From Winogradskyella wandonensis (GTDB lineage: Bacteria > Bacteroidota > Bacteroidia > Flavobacteriales > Flavobacteriaceae): DNA of 64,000 bases. Position 1 is the first letter of the stretch, and each line of letters starts with the position of its first letter. The position numbers and the translations under genes are program-made. Below are positions 33,405-42,949 of the stretch, in pieces. The notes beneath the pieces were generated by a model that saw nothing but the letters and a program-made list of their open reading frames with translations, searched no databases and was not told the DNA's origin. The stretch lies in assembly GCF_004346845.1 (NCBI RefSeq), contig NZ_SMGI01000002.1, forward strand, positions 372,001 to 436,000. Reading direction: 5' to 3'.

Positions 33405-34130
33405 TTAGTCTTGTACTTGGAATAAAATTGGTAGTGAGTAAGGCACTGTTACAGCCTTGCCTCTTTGCTTACCTGGTTTCATTTGTGGTAGCAAACCAAT
33501 AACACGCTTAGCTTCTTTTTCTAATCCTGGATGTGGCGCTCTTGCTCCAACATTAACAATTCTTCCAGTTTTATCTATTTTAAAGAATACACTAATACGC
33601 TGTCTCCCAGATAAACCTAAGTCACTCGCTAAATCTGTATTAAACTTTTTGTTTACAAACTTTGCCACTTTCTCAGACATACATTTTTTCTTAGCATTAT
33701 TACCTTTCTCTTTTTCACATCCTGGAAAAACTGGCACATTTTCGATAACTGCAAAAGGAACCTCTAAGTCTTCCTCAACTTCTTCTACTTCTACTTCCTC
33801 GACCTCAACGATTTCTGCGTCTTGCTCTGTTTCTGTAGATTCGATTACCGTTTCTTCAACTTCTTCTTCGTCTTCTACAACTTCAATTTCCACTGGCGCT
33901 ACTGGTGGCGGTGGTGGTGGCGGTGGTGGCGTTACTATTTGCTCTGTAATCGGAATTTCTTCTTCTAACTCATCATCTAGATTTAAACCATCTAACGCGA
34001 TGTCACTTCTATCATACGTTTTGTAGTTAATAGCTAAATTGGTAACTAATAACATTAACACTAAACCAACAGCGAAGTAGATTGAGCTGTTACGACTTAC
34101 GTCTGATTTTGGATTCTTTTTAGGTTCCAT
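33405..34130 (-). CDS. tonB: TonB-family energy-transducing protein (poly-proline linker)
   Basis: 241 residues: transmembrane helix about 17-33 (YFAVGLVLMLLVTNLAI), linker containing nine consecutive prolines near residue 68-76 followed by a Glu/Val-rich extended stretch, and the TonB C-terminal domain about 130-241 (ENVPVFPGCEKEKGN...GLSGRQRISVFFKIDKTGRI...PYSLPILFQVQD). The Pro/Glu linker spans the periplasm to reach TonB boxes of outer-membrane receptors. It is the closest relative of the tonB gene 280 bp downstream, from which it is separated by terminator and MITE-like element. No exbB/exbD nearby. Confidence 0.94.
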   Translation of the reverse strand: MEPKKNPKSDVSRNSSIYFAVGLVLMLLVTNLAINYKTYDRSDIALDGLNLDDELEEEIPITEQIVTPPPPPPPPPVAPVEIEVVEDEEEVEETVIESTETEQDAEIVEVEEVEVEEVEEDLEVPFAVIENVPVFPGCEKEKGNNAKKKCMSEKVAKFVNKKFNTDLASDLGLSGRQRISVFFKIDKTGRIVNVGARAPHPGLEKEAKRVIGLLPQMKPGKQRGKAVTVPYSLPILFQVQD

Positions 34131-34192
34131 AATTATATTTGTTGTAAGATGCTAATTTAATTAATATTTACTTAAAAAAACAAGCTGTAATA

Positions 34193-34570
34193 TTATTTTA
34201 ACTTTAGTTTTCTAAAAAATAATGCAACAACAATTGTACCAAGTAAAACTCCTAAACCATTTGCTGTTAAATCTAAGACATCAAAAGTTCTTAGAGGGTT
34301 AACCTTTTCTTGTATTAATTCTAAAAAAAGACCTAAAACTAAAGTTGAAGCAAACCCAATTAAAAGGGGCCTCTTTAGTCTATATAATATAAAATTATAA
34401 CACCAGAGTATTGCTAAACCTGTGTACGCAATAAAATGGAAGATTTTATCTTGATGCTTTATTTTGGTATCAGGTAAAACATTCTCTGCATTAGCAAATG
34501 TAAAATACAATAAGACTATTGTGTAGAGTATAGCGACTAAAAGGACAGCTCTGGGATTCTTAAGCACCAA
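34193..34570 (-). CDS. VanZ-like family membrane protein
   Basis: 125 residues with four transmembrane helices (about 8-24, 45-64, 68-85, 100-118) and the VanZ-like pattern [17 protein letters not shown]...ELIQ...[20 protein letters not shown]. Bacterial VanZ-like proteins are widespread and mostly uncharacterised; the enterococcal namesake gives low-level teicoplanin resistance. The start overlaps the end of gcvH by 11 bp, so translation is probably coupled. A gcvH-vanZ pair is a frequent flavobacterial arrangement, of unknown meaning. Confidence 0.88.
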   Translation of the reverse strand: MVLKNPRAVLLVAILYTIVLLYFTFANAENVLPDTKIKHQDKIFHFIAYTGLAILWCYNFILYRLKRPLLIGFASTLVLGLFLELIQEKVNPLRTFDVLDLTANGLGVLLGTIVVALFFRKLKLK

Positions 34571-34940
34571 TTAAGGCTTTGTAATCATCAGCAGATAAAA
34601 GCTCTTCTATTTGACTTTCATCCGAGAACTTTACCTTAATCATCCAACCAGCGCCATAAGGGTCTGAGTTTACCGTTTCTGGCTCGTCTTCTAGAGCTTC
34701 GTTAAACTCGATAATCTCACCACTTAATGGTAAAAACAAGTCAGATACTGTTTTTACAGCCTCAACTGTACCAAAAACTTCTTCGACATCTAGAGTTTCA
34801 TCTACTGTTTCTACTTCTATGTAGACAATATCACCAAGTTCGCTTTGTGCAAAATCTGTAATACCAACAGTTGCTGTATCACCTTCAATTTTTACCCACT
34901 CGTGGTCTTTTGTATATTTTAAGTCCGCTGGAATATTCAT
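34560..34940 (-). CDS. gcvH: Glycine cleavage system H protein
   Basis: 126 residues, typical length. Lipoylation site Lys63 in [12 protein letters not shown], preceded by [20 protein letters not shown] and followed by [22 protein letters not shown]. GcvH carries the aminomethyl group between P, T and L proteins of glycine decarboxylation in the cytoplasm. The other gcv genes are not in the window. It has its own promoter in the short spacer after sprA and is translationally coupled to the vanZ-like gene. Confidence 0.97.
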   Translation of the reverse strand: MNIPADLKYTKDHEWVKIEGDTATVGITDFAQSELGDIVYIEVETVDETLDVEEVFGTVEAVKTVSDLFLPLSGEIIEFNEALEDEPETVNSDPYGAGWMIKVKFSDESQIEELLSADDYKALIGA

Positions 34941-34963
34941 AATTAATTTGTTTTATTGCTTAG

Positions 34964-34995
34964 CAAATGTAATTTTTTAAAATTCGATTTTCAAA
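34964..34995 (-). promoter_or_regulatory. Promoter of gcvH-vanZ
   Basis: On the minus strand TACATTTG (complement of 34964-34971) fits the -7 box TAnnTTTG and TTTG (complement of 34992-34995) the -33 box, with a 20-bp spacer, the expected geometry. It occupies the 56-bp gap between sprA stop and gcvH start. Confidence 0.65.
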
Positions 34996-34996
34996 A

Positions 34997-37900
34997 TTAA
35001 TTACCAAAATTATAACGTAAAGTAAAGCCCGATCTTATAGAGGTTTGAGGGAAAGATGTTGAGATTGCAAAATCCGAGAACGAATAGTCGAAAAAGAAGA
35101 TTCCTGTAAGGTTTCTATTTAAATCGTACTGCGCATTAAACTTTGCTCCCCAAATGGTTTGTCCTGCCGTTATTTGATTGTTCTCTAAATCTAGATACCG
35201 TATTATCGTTAAATTGTCTCTAACATTAGCATCTAAGGTAAGATTTAAATCGCTGGCTACATTACCGCCACGGTTTCCGCTTAATTTTTTGAAGAGTTTT
35301 ACATTCTTTATTCTATAACCTAAACCAAGCGTGTATTCTTTACTCTGCTCTTCAGTCATTAGATTGTTGTCGAAGCTTAGTAATAATAAGCGGCTAGTCC
35401 TAACTTCTGCTGTAACCTGAAGTGAATTTTTCATCGTAGCTTCAATACGAATTAATGGGCTAAACGATTCTTCTAAATTAATACTACTGAAAAGTGTTTC
35501 ATTTTTAAAGTCTCCTGCTTGATTTACTTCATTAGGATTTGATGGATTAAAATCTAAATTAGTTCTAAACTGGTTGATACTATACGTTGAGCGATAACCA
35601 TGCTGCAACGAAAAACGTTTGAAATTCTTTTTAAACCAAGGCAGCTTCATCAGTCCTGTGTATTTTAATTGCCAATTAGGGATTGGGATATCTCTAAACG
35701 CGCCTAGACTAACATCTTCTGCATCAGTCCCATGGTATGCCGACAAAAATGAAGGTAATAATACTTGTTGACTGTTTTTACTAAACCCAATAGGGAAACC
35801 ATCTGCATCTGTTGGGAAGGTTGTATTACCGTAAAAGTCTCTTGCTAGTCTATTTGCTACTATTAATCTATTGGCTCTAAAATCATCAAATGTGGCCGAC
35901 TGATTAGCATCACTTTTACTAAAAGCCGTACGTATTAACGATGTTGAAATATTGAAATTACCAAAAGAATTGTTTATCAATTCTTCATAAGCATCACTCA
36001 GTCCATCATTGTCACTGTCTAAAGCTCTAAAATTTTGCGCAGTATTTTCTTGATAGTTTCTGCTACCAATTAAATCGATTTTAAGATCACGCATTGGCTC
36101 AAGATTTGCCGTAAAATCAAGTCTTTTATCGGTATTCTCTGTGTACTGCTGGTTAAACTCTGGGAATATAGTTAACCAACCGTTTTGTGCTACACGCTGG
36201 CGGATATCGCGCTGGCTTCCGAAAGTAAATCCTAGAGTAGGTTTTAACGTTCCTACGAAGCCTGGCGTATTTAGGTAACCTGGTAAAAATGTACCATTAT
36301 TTTCTACATAATTGATATTTACACGTTTTACCATAGTTACAACATCCAAGAATGCGTTGCCTATTTTTCTACCAACCGTTTTCTTTTTAGGTAGTGCAGG
36401 ATTATTTGAGGTATTTCTATTTCCGCCTGAAGTTCTTCTAGACGTATTTCGTCTTGAGTTAGACGCTTTTTTTACACCCAACTCTTTATACAACGACTCC
36501 ATATTTAGGGTTGTATTTAGTGTATGCGTATTTGCGTTCTGAATGGTGTTCCCTAGATTAAAAACACCTGTAACATTACCATCTTGATCTGTAGCTTCGA
36601 AATTAAGATTTAAATCCGACCCTTTCTGCCATGTAAAATTACTATTGTAGGTATATGTAGATTTTAAGAAGCTTAAAATAGGAATCTTGTTTAGAGGCAA
36701 TTCGTAATTGACTAATAATTGCTGATTTTGAATATTTGGGTCACCGACATCGAAAAACCCATCCCAAATATCTAATTCTGGGTCTTGACGCCCGTTAAGA
36801 CGGTCGTCTATAAAGTAATTTCTAACAATATTATTATTGTTTGCCGTGTAGTTGAAACTAAGCGCATCTGTTAGATTATAGTTTATAGCGTACTGAAAAT
36901 CGAACGTATAATTTCTTCTAAATACTTCTTCTATACCAATGTTATTTCCTGCGAGTGCCACCTCTCTAAATTTTTGACTGTTAAAATCTCTATTAACATC
37001 TGTAGTTACAGAGAAATTAGTTGGTAACAAATTAAAATTAAAATCTTTGAGAATCTTCCAATACTTGCCAGTAAACAAAGAATCATTTTTCTTAAATGGT
37101 TCTATTTTCTTTGGATTAAACGCATAATTGTAATTTACGCCAGCTCTTACATTTTGTTGAAGTGCACGCTCGATTTCAAAATCTCTACTTTCTATTTTGT
37201 TATTAGAATAATTAAACGTTAAGTTCTCTACATCGTAAAAACGCTTTGGCTTATCGCTTGTTCTATTTTTCTTTACACCAATAAAGTTAATGCTTCGTCT
37301 TTTGGTGTAGGTTTCGGATTGTCGTTCGATTTGCTCTGCTTCTTCTGCTGATTGTGCAGCCGCTACACGAGATTCTAGAGTTAAATCGTTGTAAAACGCG
37401 TCAAACTGAGGTGTAATTAATTCTTCACTATGTATGTAATTAAGTGGAAGATTAATTCCCCATTTCTTTGGTAATAATTGTCCTAATTGAAGATTTGTGG
37501 TTACATCAAAACCAATAACATCTTCTCTGCTACGTTCATTTGGGTTTTGTTCTATGCCACCAAATCCAATAGTACTACGTTTACCCGAAGCACTAACGTT
37601 AGCAAAGTCGGCAAAGTTGGTATCCATAGACATTACTGCCGCCCATCCACCTTCGTTCTCTAGGTCCGACATACGTAACTCATTAAACCACACCTCGCCA
37701 CAGACAGGTGTACGATTTAGTCCAGAATGTTTTAAACCAACCATTAATACCCTGATGTTTCCAAAGTTAGGGTTTCCTTTTATAGCGACTCGTTGATTTT
37801 GAATACCACCAACAGGGAATTCTAAGGATGGTAATTCTGCCAATTCACCGTTGATTACATCGTAATATGTTGGATCTGCGTTTGCTAAAGTTTGGTTAGA

Positions 37901-40900
37901 AATACCTCTAGATTTTATCTCTTGAAAGAATTCTAATGGGATATTAATTTCATTTTCTTCTGGCCAAATTTGGCGCTCTAGGGATGTACTTCCAGACTGA
38001 ATTAAATCACTATTTATTAAAGGTAGTTCAACCTGATAGAAATTTTCGGTAAAGTCATTTCCAAGCCTTATAAAAGCTACCAACTCGCCATCTTGTAAAG
38101 GTTCGTTTTCTTGAGACTCGGCATGTAAAAACATACGTAATTTTTTGTACTGACGCATATCTAAACTAATATTCTTAAAAACGCCTCGGCCATCGGTTTC
38201 TTGTAAATCGCAAGCCTCTAAGACTAAAGATTGCTCATTTTGGCGAATAACGTTGTTATTATTATTTAACTCTTCGCGTCTTACGCCAGGCGGAATTACA
38301 TAGTTTCCATCATTTTCTTGAATACCAATAATAGCCACATTAAATTCTGGCTCATTAGTAGCTGTGGTATTATTACTTAACGGTTGAGTAAAACGACGCC
38401 AGTCGCTACGTACCAAATCTAAACTTGCAAAACGCAAAACCGTTTGCTCTGTAAAATCCGTAAGGTACATTCGAGCAAAACGCACAGAACGTATATCAGA
38501 AATACCGCCTATGGCTCTAGTTGGCTCTGAAATAGGTAGTCTAAATTGATACCACGTTACGTCGCGTGTGGTACCATTAGGTAGCGTAACAGGCGCAACT
38601 TTAACATCGTTAATTAATGTGTTATTTGGGTTTAAGGCTGATGGCGTTATATCAATTTCATACTCATAATAACTATTAATCGTGTTCATGGTATTATCAC
38701 GATTAATATCTTCTACATCCGGTTGTGTTGTATTACCTCTGTTCGTTTGAGAGAATTCGTCTGGTGTATTGCCTTCGAAACCATTGTACTGACGGTAACG
38801 CTCGAAAATGTTTCCTTCGGTATTTAAAAAATACCTGTAGTTATCTAAAGATGGGTCAGGCCCAAAATCTAGACCAGAAGGTATAATGCCTTGATTGCCT
38901 AATTGATTTACAAAATCGATTTCTTCTGCATCGTCATAACCATCGTAACCGACATCTTGGTTTATACGTTCTTGACCCGTAGTCCCAAACGTGTAAATTA
39001 ACGATTGTGTTTGTGGAACGGCATAGGGCGTTTGCGCACTTATATTTTGAAGAAAGCTAATATCGCCATCTTCTGGAAGTCCATTTTCGAATTGCTTTTT
39101 ACCGTCTTTAAGTACATCTTCAGATATGTTACCCAGATTAATAGTTAGTTTTCCTCCAGGGTTTGTAGGATTATCTAAGTACGGATCTTGAATCCAAAAC
39201 TCGATATACTCCACATTGGCCTGCTCAAAATCGGTAGAGGTAATTTGTCTAGTAATACCAGCCCAGCTGTTATTAGGATTTAACGGTTGACCATTTGCAG
39301 CGTTAGGATCAAAATTATAAGGACCTCGCTCTGTTGGGTAATACGCCAAATCTAGAGTATTAATTACGGCTTGTTGTCCTTGTACTAAATCTATTTCAGG
39401 AAAAATTTCTCTGATAAAGACTCGCCTAGTATATAAATCCGAGACATCGTCGTCGGTAATTTCACTTGGTCGTTGTGGTCCGTAAAATATAGGATCTATA
39501 CTATACCAGTTTAGTAGTGCACGACCAAAACCATTCTCTAAACCAATATCATCCTCTGGGTCTGGCGCTCCATCTCCGTTAAGGTCTATTGGTCTACTAG
39601 ATAAGTTCCATGCAAATGGTGAGAGTAAATCTATGTTACCTTGTGTTCCTTCGAAATCATCTATATACGCTGTGGCCTCACCATTAAAATCTGTTCCTTT
39701 AGGAGCACCTGGTGCTAAATACGCAAATTCACCTCTTACAGAGAAATTGGATGGTACATCTGTATCTATATTTGGCAGCTTATTTACTAAACGCGTAAAA
39801 AATGGCACCTCTGTAGCATAGTTTCCGTTAATACCAAAAATTGTATTGTTAATAGGTTCCGAATCGAAATTTGCCTTTTGTGTTATTGGGCGTTCATTTA
39901 AGTTAAGAAGTGTACCACCAAGTAAGAAATTTTCATTGAATTGATGCTCTACATTTATCCCAGTAAATCTGCGTGTTTGCTGTCCAAAAAGTGCATTGTT
40001 CTCAACATCTACGCTTATTGGTGTATTCGACGCTTTTAAAGATTCGTCTAGAATTTCTACGCGACCAGCAGCATAGTTTACTACATAATCTACTCCTTCT
40101 ACTAAAAGTTGCCCGTTTGCTGTAACTCTTACCGAACCTCTAGCTGCATTGAATGGAATAGGAATTCCGCCTCCGCTGCCACTATTTTGGTAACGCCCTT
40201 TTATTTGGAACTTATTCTTTTCTGCATCGTTTAATGCTTGGGTTTTTGTTGATTTATATAGTAAATCATACACATACTTGGCTTGGTTTGGGTTGTACGA
40301 ATTAGGGTCATTATAGTCAGTTTCGTTATTTAAAGAATTGCCATCGTTATCTAAAACATCGAATAAATACCTTCCGAATGGTTGTACTTTAGTAAAAATA
40401 ATTTTTCCGTTTTGCACTAAAACGGTTTGCCCAGGAACAAAATCAAAGAACCCATCACCACCTTCCTGTGGATCACCATTAAAGTTCAATCTATCAACAT
40501 ATAGTAATTGAATTAAAGAGTTATTTTCTATTAAGTCCTCAGGAGGTGGAGGATTATTAGAATCAATTACATTTCCGTTAATATCAACTCCGAATGAACT
40601 CTGACCTTCTGCTGGCGTAATATAATTAAGCGGCGATGCCTCAGTATAAAAAATATTTAATCTAAAATCTTGTTGAGATAATTGAAACGCACCGGTATCG
40701 TAAATGTTCTTCATCATTAAATCCCAGATTGGCTCTTCAACTGCAGTTACAGCACTTTTCAGCATTTTTAGGACTAAACTTTGATTGTTTACAATTTGAT
40801 TTCCATTCCCTTGGTTAATGGTAACATCTGTGGCATTTACCCCATCGTTGGCAAACTCTCCAACTTGAAAAACCTGACCTCCAACCGTGTATTGAAACGC

Positions 40901-42286
40901 AACGGCCAAAACCTCGTCATTTAATAAGCGTTGGTTTAAAGAAATATAGCCCAATTGTGTATTAAGCTGGTAATCTTGTCCTTGTTGAAGTTGTCTTGCG
41001 CTTTCTAAAATGCCATAATCGAACCCTTCATTGACAGGAACATTAATTCCGCTCTCTACATTAGTTATATCTCTTACGTTTTCTGTTAATAAAGAACCTG
41101 CACCACCGATATTGGTTGGATCAAAATCATTATTTCCGTTATCTGGTAAACTTCCTGTTGGCACATTAACAAATCCTGCTGGAGGATTATCCAAACCTAT
41201 ATCGTCTGACTCTCCCAAATCTTGCAACGCTACTATATTTCGTACGTTTTGCGTTTGGTTATTTCTATTAGTTACCCATACTTCAATTCTTGTAATTTGA
41301 ATATTATTATTAATGTACGGATAGGTTAGCATGGCTCTGTCGTAATCCTCTTCGAAGTATTGGGCTAGGAAAAAGTGACGGTTTTCGTCGTAATCCCGTG
41401 CAAAGAATTCAAACTCTTCTAAGGTTCCACCACCTTGAGCTGTTACAGAACGCGACTCAGACTGTTGCTCCGAGAACACTGCGGTCACGGTAGTTTTACC
41501 AAACTGCAGTTGTGTTTTAACTCCAAAAAGGCTTTGTGCTCCACTTATTAATGAGCTATTTAGAGGCATATTTACATTACCGACCTCTATTTTTTGGATG
41601 ATATCGTCTTCTGTTGGTGTGTATTCTAACTTTACTAAATTCTGAAAGTCAAAAGTTCGTTCTGTATCGTATTGCGCGTTAACCTGAAGGCGCGTTCCAA
41701 CGGTACCTGTTAAGCTCATGCTAATACGTTGGTCAAAGTCAAAGGTAAAATTACTACGGTTTCTTGGTGTAAAAGTAGGGTTGTCTTGTTGTGAAAATAA
41801 GATACCTAAATCTATATCTACAGAACCTTGCGGAACAACCGATATCGTGTTTCCTCCAAAGATGGTCTCGAAAAAGTCATTATTCACATAAAAATCTGGA
41901 AGTAGGTTTTTCTGGCCTTCTTCACTTCCTTCTTTCAAACCAGAAGTTGCATCTATTTTCTCTTTATAATAGGCATTAAGTCGCTCGCGTTGCACTAATT
42001 TTTGAAACTGTTCCCGAGTTAAAATCAGTGGATAGTTGACATTAAACTTTCCGAACTTCTCGTTATAAATATATCTATCTAAAACTGGGTCGTATGTGTA
42101 TTTAGATTCGATACTACCCAATTTAGGAAGCTTAATATCTCCGAAGGTAAACGTTGTTTTGGTAGAATCCTGTTGTGTTGGATTCGTTTGAGCCCAGCTA
42201 ACACCAAAACACAAAAAGCTTAGAAGTACTAAGCAATATCTTAACTTGATTACAGAAAATGAGTTGATAGCGGTGGTTGTATTCAA
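34997..42286 (-). CDS. sprA: Cell surface protein SprA, outer-membrane translocon of the type IX secretion system
   Basis: 2429 residues, about the length of SprA from Flavobacterium johnsoniae. Signal peptide about 1-33 (ends SWAQ). Mature sequence begins TNPTQQDSTKTTFTFGDIKLPKLG and shows long beta-strand/turn-rich stretches typical of the giant 36-strand barrel, with interspersed SprA family segments such as ...YLAPGAPKGTDFNGEATAYID and FSVRGEFA. It ends in alternating beta-strands (FTLRYNFGN). SprA is the pore through which T9SS cargo, including both type B proteins in this window, crosses the outer membrane. It is 5 bp downstream of ruvA in the same operon. Confidence 0.96.
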   Translation of the reverse strand: MNTTTAINSFSVIKLRYCLVLLSFLCFGVSWAQTNPTQQDSTKTTFTFGDIKLPKLGSIESKYTYDPVLDRYIYNEKFGKFNVNYPLILTREQFQKLVQRERLNAYYKEKIDATSGLKEGSEEGQKNLLPDFYVNNDFFETIFGGNTISVVPQGSVDIDLGILFSQQDNPTFTPRNRSNFTFDFDQRISMSLTGTVGTRLQVNAQYDTERTFDFQNLVKLEYTPTEDDIIQKIEVGNVNMPLNSSLISGAQSLFGVKTQLQFGKTTVTAVFSEQQSESRSVTAQGGGTLEEFEFFARDYDENRHFFLAQYFEEDYDRAMLTYPYINNNIQITRIEVWVTNRNNQTQNVRNIVALQDLGESDDIGLDNPPAGFVNVPTGSLPDNGNNDFDPTNIGGAGSLLTENVRDITNVESGINVPVNEGFDYGILESARQLQQGQDYQLNTQLGYISLNQRLLNDEVLAVAFQYTVGGQVFQVGEFANDGVNATDVTINQGNGNQIVNNQSLVLKMLKSAVTAVEEPIWDLMMKNIYDTGAFQLSQQDFRLNIFYTEASPLNYITPAEGQSSFGVDINGNVIDSNNPPPPEDLIENNSLIQLLYVDRLNFNGDPQEGGDGFFDFVPGQTVLVQNGKIIFTKVQPFGRYLFDVLDNDGNSLNNETDYNDPNSYNPNQAKYVYDLLYKSTKTQALNDAEKNKFQIKGRYQNSGSGGGIPIPFNAARGSVRVTANGQLLVEGVDYVVNYAAGRVEILDESLKASNTPISVDVENNALFGQQTRRFTGINVEHQFNENFLLGGTLLNLNERPITQKANFDSEPINNTIFGINGNYATEVPFFTRLVNKLPNIDTDVPSNFSVRGEFAYLAPGAPKGTDFNGEATAYIDDFEGTQGNIDLLSPFAWNLSSRPIDLNGDGAPDPEDDIGLENGFGRALLNWYSIDPIFYGPQRPSEITDDDVSDLYTRRVFIREIFPEIDLVQGQQAVINTLDLAYYPTERGPYNFDPNAANGQPLNPNNSWAGITRQITSTDFEQANVEYIEFWIQDPYLDNPTNPGGKLTINLGNISEDVLKDGKKQFENGLPEDGDISFLQNISAQTPYAVPQTQSLIYTFGTTGQERINQDVGYDGYDDAEEIDFVNQLGNQGIIPSGLDFGPDPSLDNYRYFLNTEGNIFERYRQYNGFEGNTPDEFSQTNRGNTTQPDVEDINRDNTMNTINSYYEYEIDITPSALNPNNTLINDVKVAPVTLPNGTTRDVTWYQFRLPISEPTRAIGGISDIRSVRFARMYLTDFTEQTVLRFASLDLVRSDWRRFTQPLSNNTTATNEPEFNVAIIGIQENDGNYVIPPGVRREELNNNNNVIRQNEQSLVLEACDLQETDGRGVFKNISLDMRQYKKLRMFLHAESQENEPLQDGELVAFIRLGNDFTENFYQVELPLINSDLIQSGSTSLERQIWPEENEINIPLEFFQEIKSRGISNQTLANADPTYYDVINGELAELPSLEFPVGGIQNQRVAIKGNPNFGNIRVLMVGLKHSGLNRTPVCGEVWFNELRMSDLENEGGWAAVMSMDTNFADFANVSASGKRSTIGFGGIEQNPNERSREDVIGFDVTTNLQLGQLLPKKWGINLPLNYIHSEELITPQFDAFYNDLTLESRVAAAQSAEEAEQIERQSETYTKRRSINFIGVKKNRTSDKPKRFYDVENLTFNYSNNKIESRDFEIERALQQNVRAGVNYNYAFNPKKIEPFKKNDSLFTGKYWKILKDFNFNLLPTNFSVTTDVNRDFNSQKFREVALAGNNIGIEEVFRRNYTFDFQYAINYNLTDALSFNYTANNNNIVRNYFIDDRLNGRQDPELDIWDGFFDVGDPNIQNQQLLVNYELPLNKIPILSFLKSTYTYNSNFTWQKGSDLNLNFEATDQDGNVTGVFNLGNTIQNANTHTLNTTLNMESLYKELGVKKASNSRRNTSRRTSGGNRNTSNNPALPKKKTVGRKIGNAFLDVVTMVKRVNINYVENNGTFLPGYLNTPGFVGTLKPTLGFTFGSQRDIRQRVAQNGWLTIFPEFNQQYTENTDKRLDFTANLEPMRDLKIDLIGSRNYQENTAQNFRALDSDNDGLSDAYEELINNSFGNFNISTSLIRTAFSKSDANQSATFDDFRANRLIVANRLARDFYGNTTFPTDADGFPIGFSKNSQQVLLPSFLSAYHGTDAEDVSLGAFRDIPIPNWQLKYTGLMKLPWFKKNFKRFSLQHGYRSTYSINQFRTNLDFNPSNPNEVNQAGDFKNETLFSSINLEESFSPLIRIEATMKNSLQVTAEVRTSRLLLLSFDNNLMTEEQSKEYTLGLGYRIKNVKLFKKLSGNRGGNVASDLNLTLDANVRDNLTIIRYLDLENNQITAGQTIWGAKFNAQYDLNRNLTGIFFFDYSFSDFAISTSFPQTSIRSGFTLRYNFGN

Positions 42287-42291
42287 AAGGA

Positions 42292-42873
42292 TTATAAGTT
42301 TTTTAAGGCGTCTTTTATTAATGTTTCTACATTAGCATCTGGTTGCTGAGACATTAGTTTTTCTATAACTTTTTCAGATTGTTTTTTATTAAATCCTAAA
42401 ACCTCTAAAGCAGATAACGCTTCACTTTTGTTCGTATTGTTTTGAGTGATGGAAACTTCGTCTATACCATATACCTTTAACACTTTATCTTTTAAATCTA
42501 AAATAACACGTTGGGCCGTTTTAGCGCCAATTCCTTTTATAGATTGAATTACTGCCACATCAGCAGAAGCAATAGCTTCTTTAACTTGCTCTGGATTTAA
42601 AGAGGATAACATGGTACGCGCCGTACTAGCACCTACACCGCTTACAGAAAGCAATAGCTTAAAAATTTCGCGCTCGGTTTTTGAAGAGAACCCATACAGC
42701 GTATGTGCATCTTCTTTTACTTGAAGATGTGTGTACAATCGAATATGCTCTTTATCAGGAATCTGACCAAACGTATGCAACGAGATATTAACAAAATAGC
42801 CTACCCCATTACAATCTATAACTACATCTGTTGGATTCTTTTCAACTAGCTTTCCCTCTAAGTGTGTAATCAT
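42292..42873 (-). CDS. ruvA: Holliday junction branch-migration protein RuvA
   Basis: 193 residues. N-terminal OB domain (MITHLEGKLVEKNPTDVVIDCNG is the typical opening), two helix-hairpin-helix motifs (LLSVSGVGASTARTMLS and SIKGIGAKTAQRVILDLKDK) that grip the junction, and a C-terminal domain that contacts RuvB (ALEVLGFNKKQSEKVIEKL). It forms tetramers on Holliday junctions and loads RuvB. ruvB is 11 kb away, not adjacent. First gene of the ruvA-sprA transcript. Confidence 0.96.
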   Translation of the reverse strand: MITHLEGKLVEKNPTDVVIDCNGVGYFVNISLHTFGQIPDKEHIRLYTHLQVKEDAHTLYGFSSKTEREIFKLLLSVSGVGASTARTMLSSLNPEQVKEAIASADVAVIQSIKGIGAKTAQRVILDLKDKVLKVYGIDEVSITQNNTNKSEALSALEVLGFNKKQSEKVIEKLMSQQPDANVETLIKDALKNL

Positions 42874-42897
42874 GTAGTTAAAAAAAAGTTAATGCCT

Positions 42898-42905
42898 CAA
42901 ATGTA
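42898..42905 (-). promoter_or_regulatory. Candidate -7 box of ruvA-sprA
   Basis: The complement of 42898-42905 reads TACATTTG, an exact TAnnTTTG match, 24 bp upstream of the ruvA start. No clear TTTG -33 box. It lies in the 76-bp gap after the maeB stop. Confidence 0.5.
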
Positions 42906-42949
42906 ATAAAATTATTGGGACTTAAAAACGAGAAAAAAAGAGAATAGTC

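Noticed and set aside
33457-34026. 189-codon plus-strand ORF, Ser/Thr-rich, opposite the poly-Pro tonB
   Set aside because: Antisense shadow of the tonB linker and C-terminal domain; low-complexity Ser/Gly runs mirror Glu/Pro codons.
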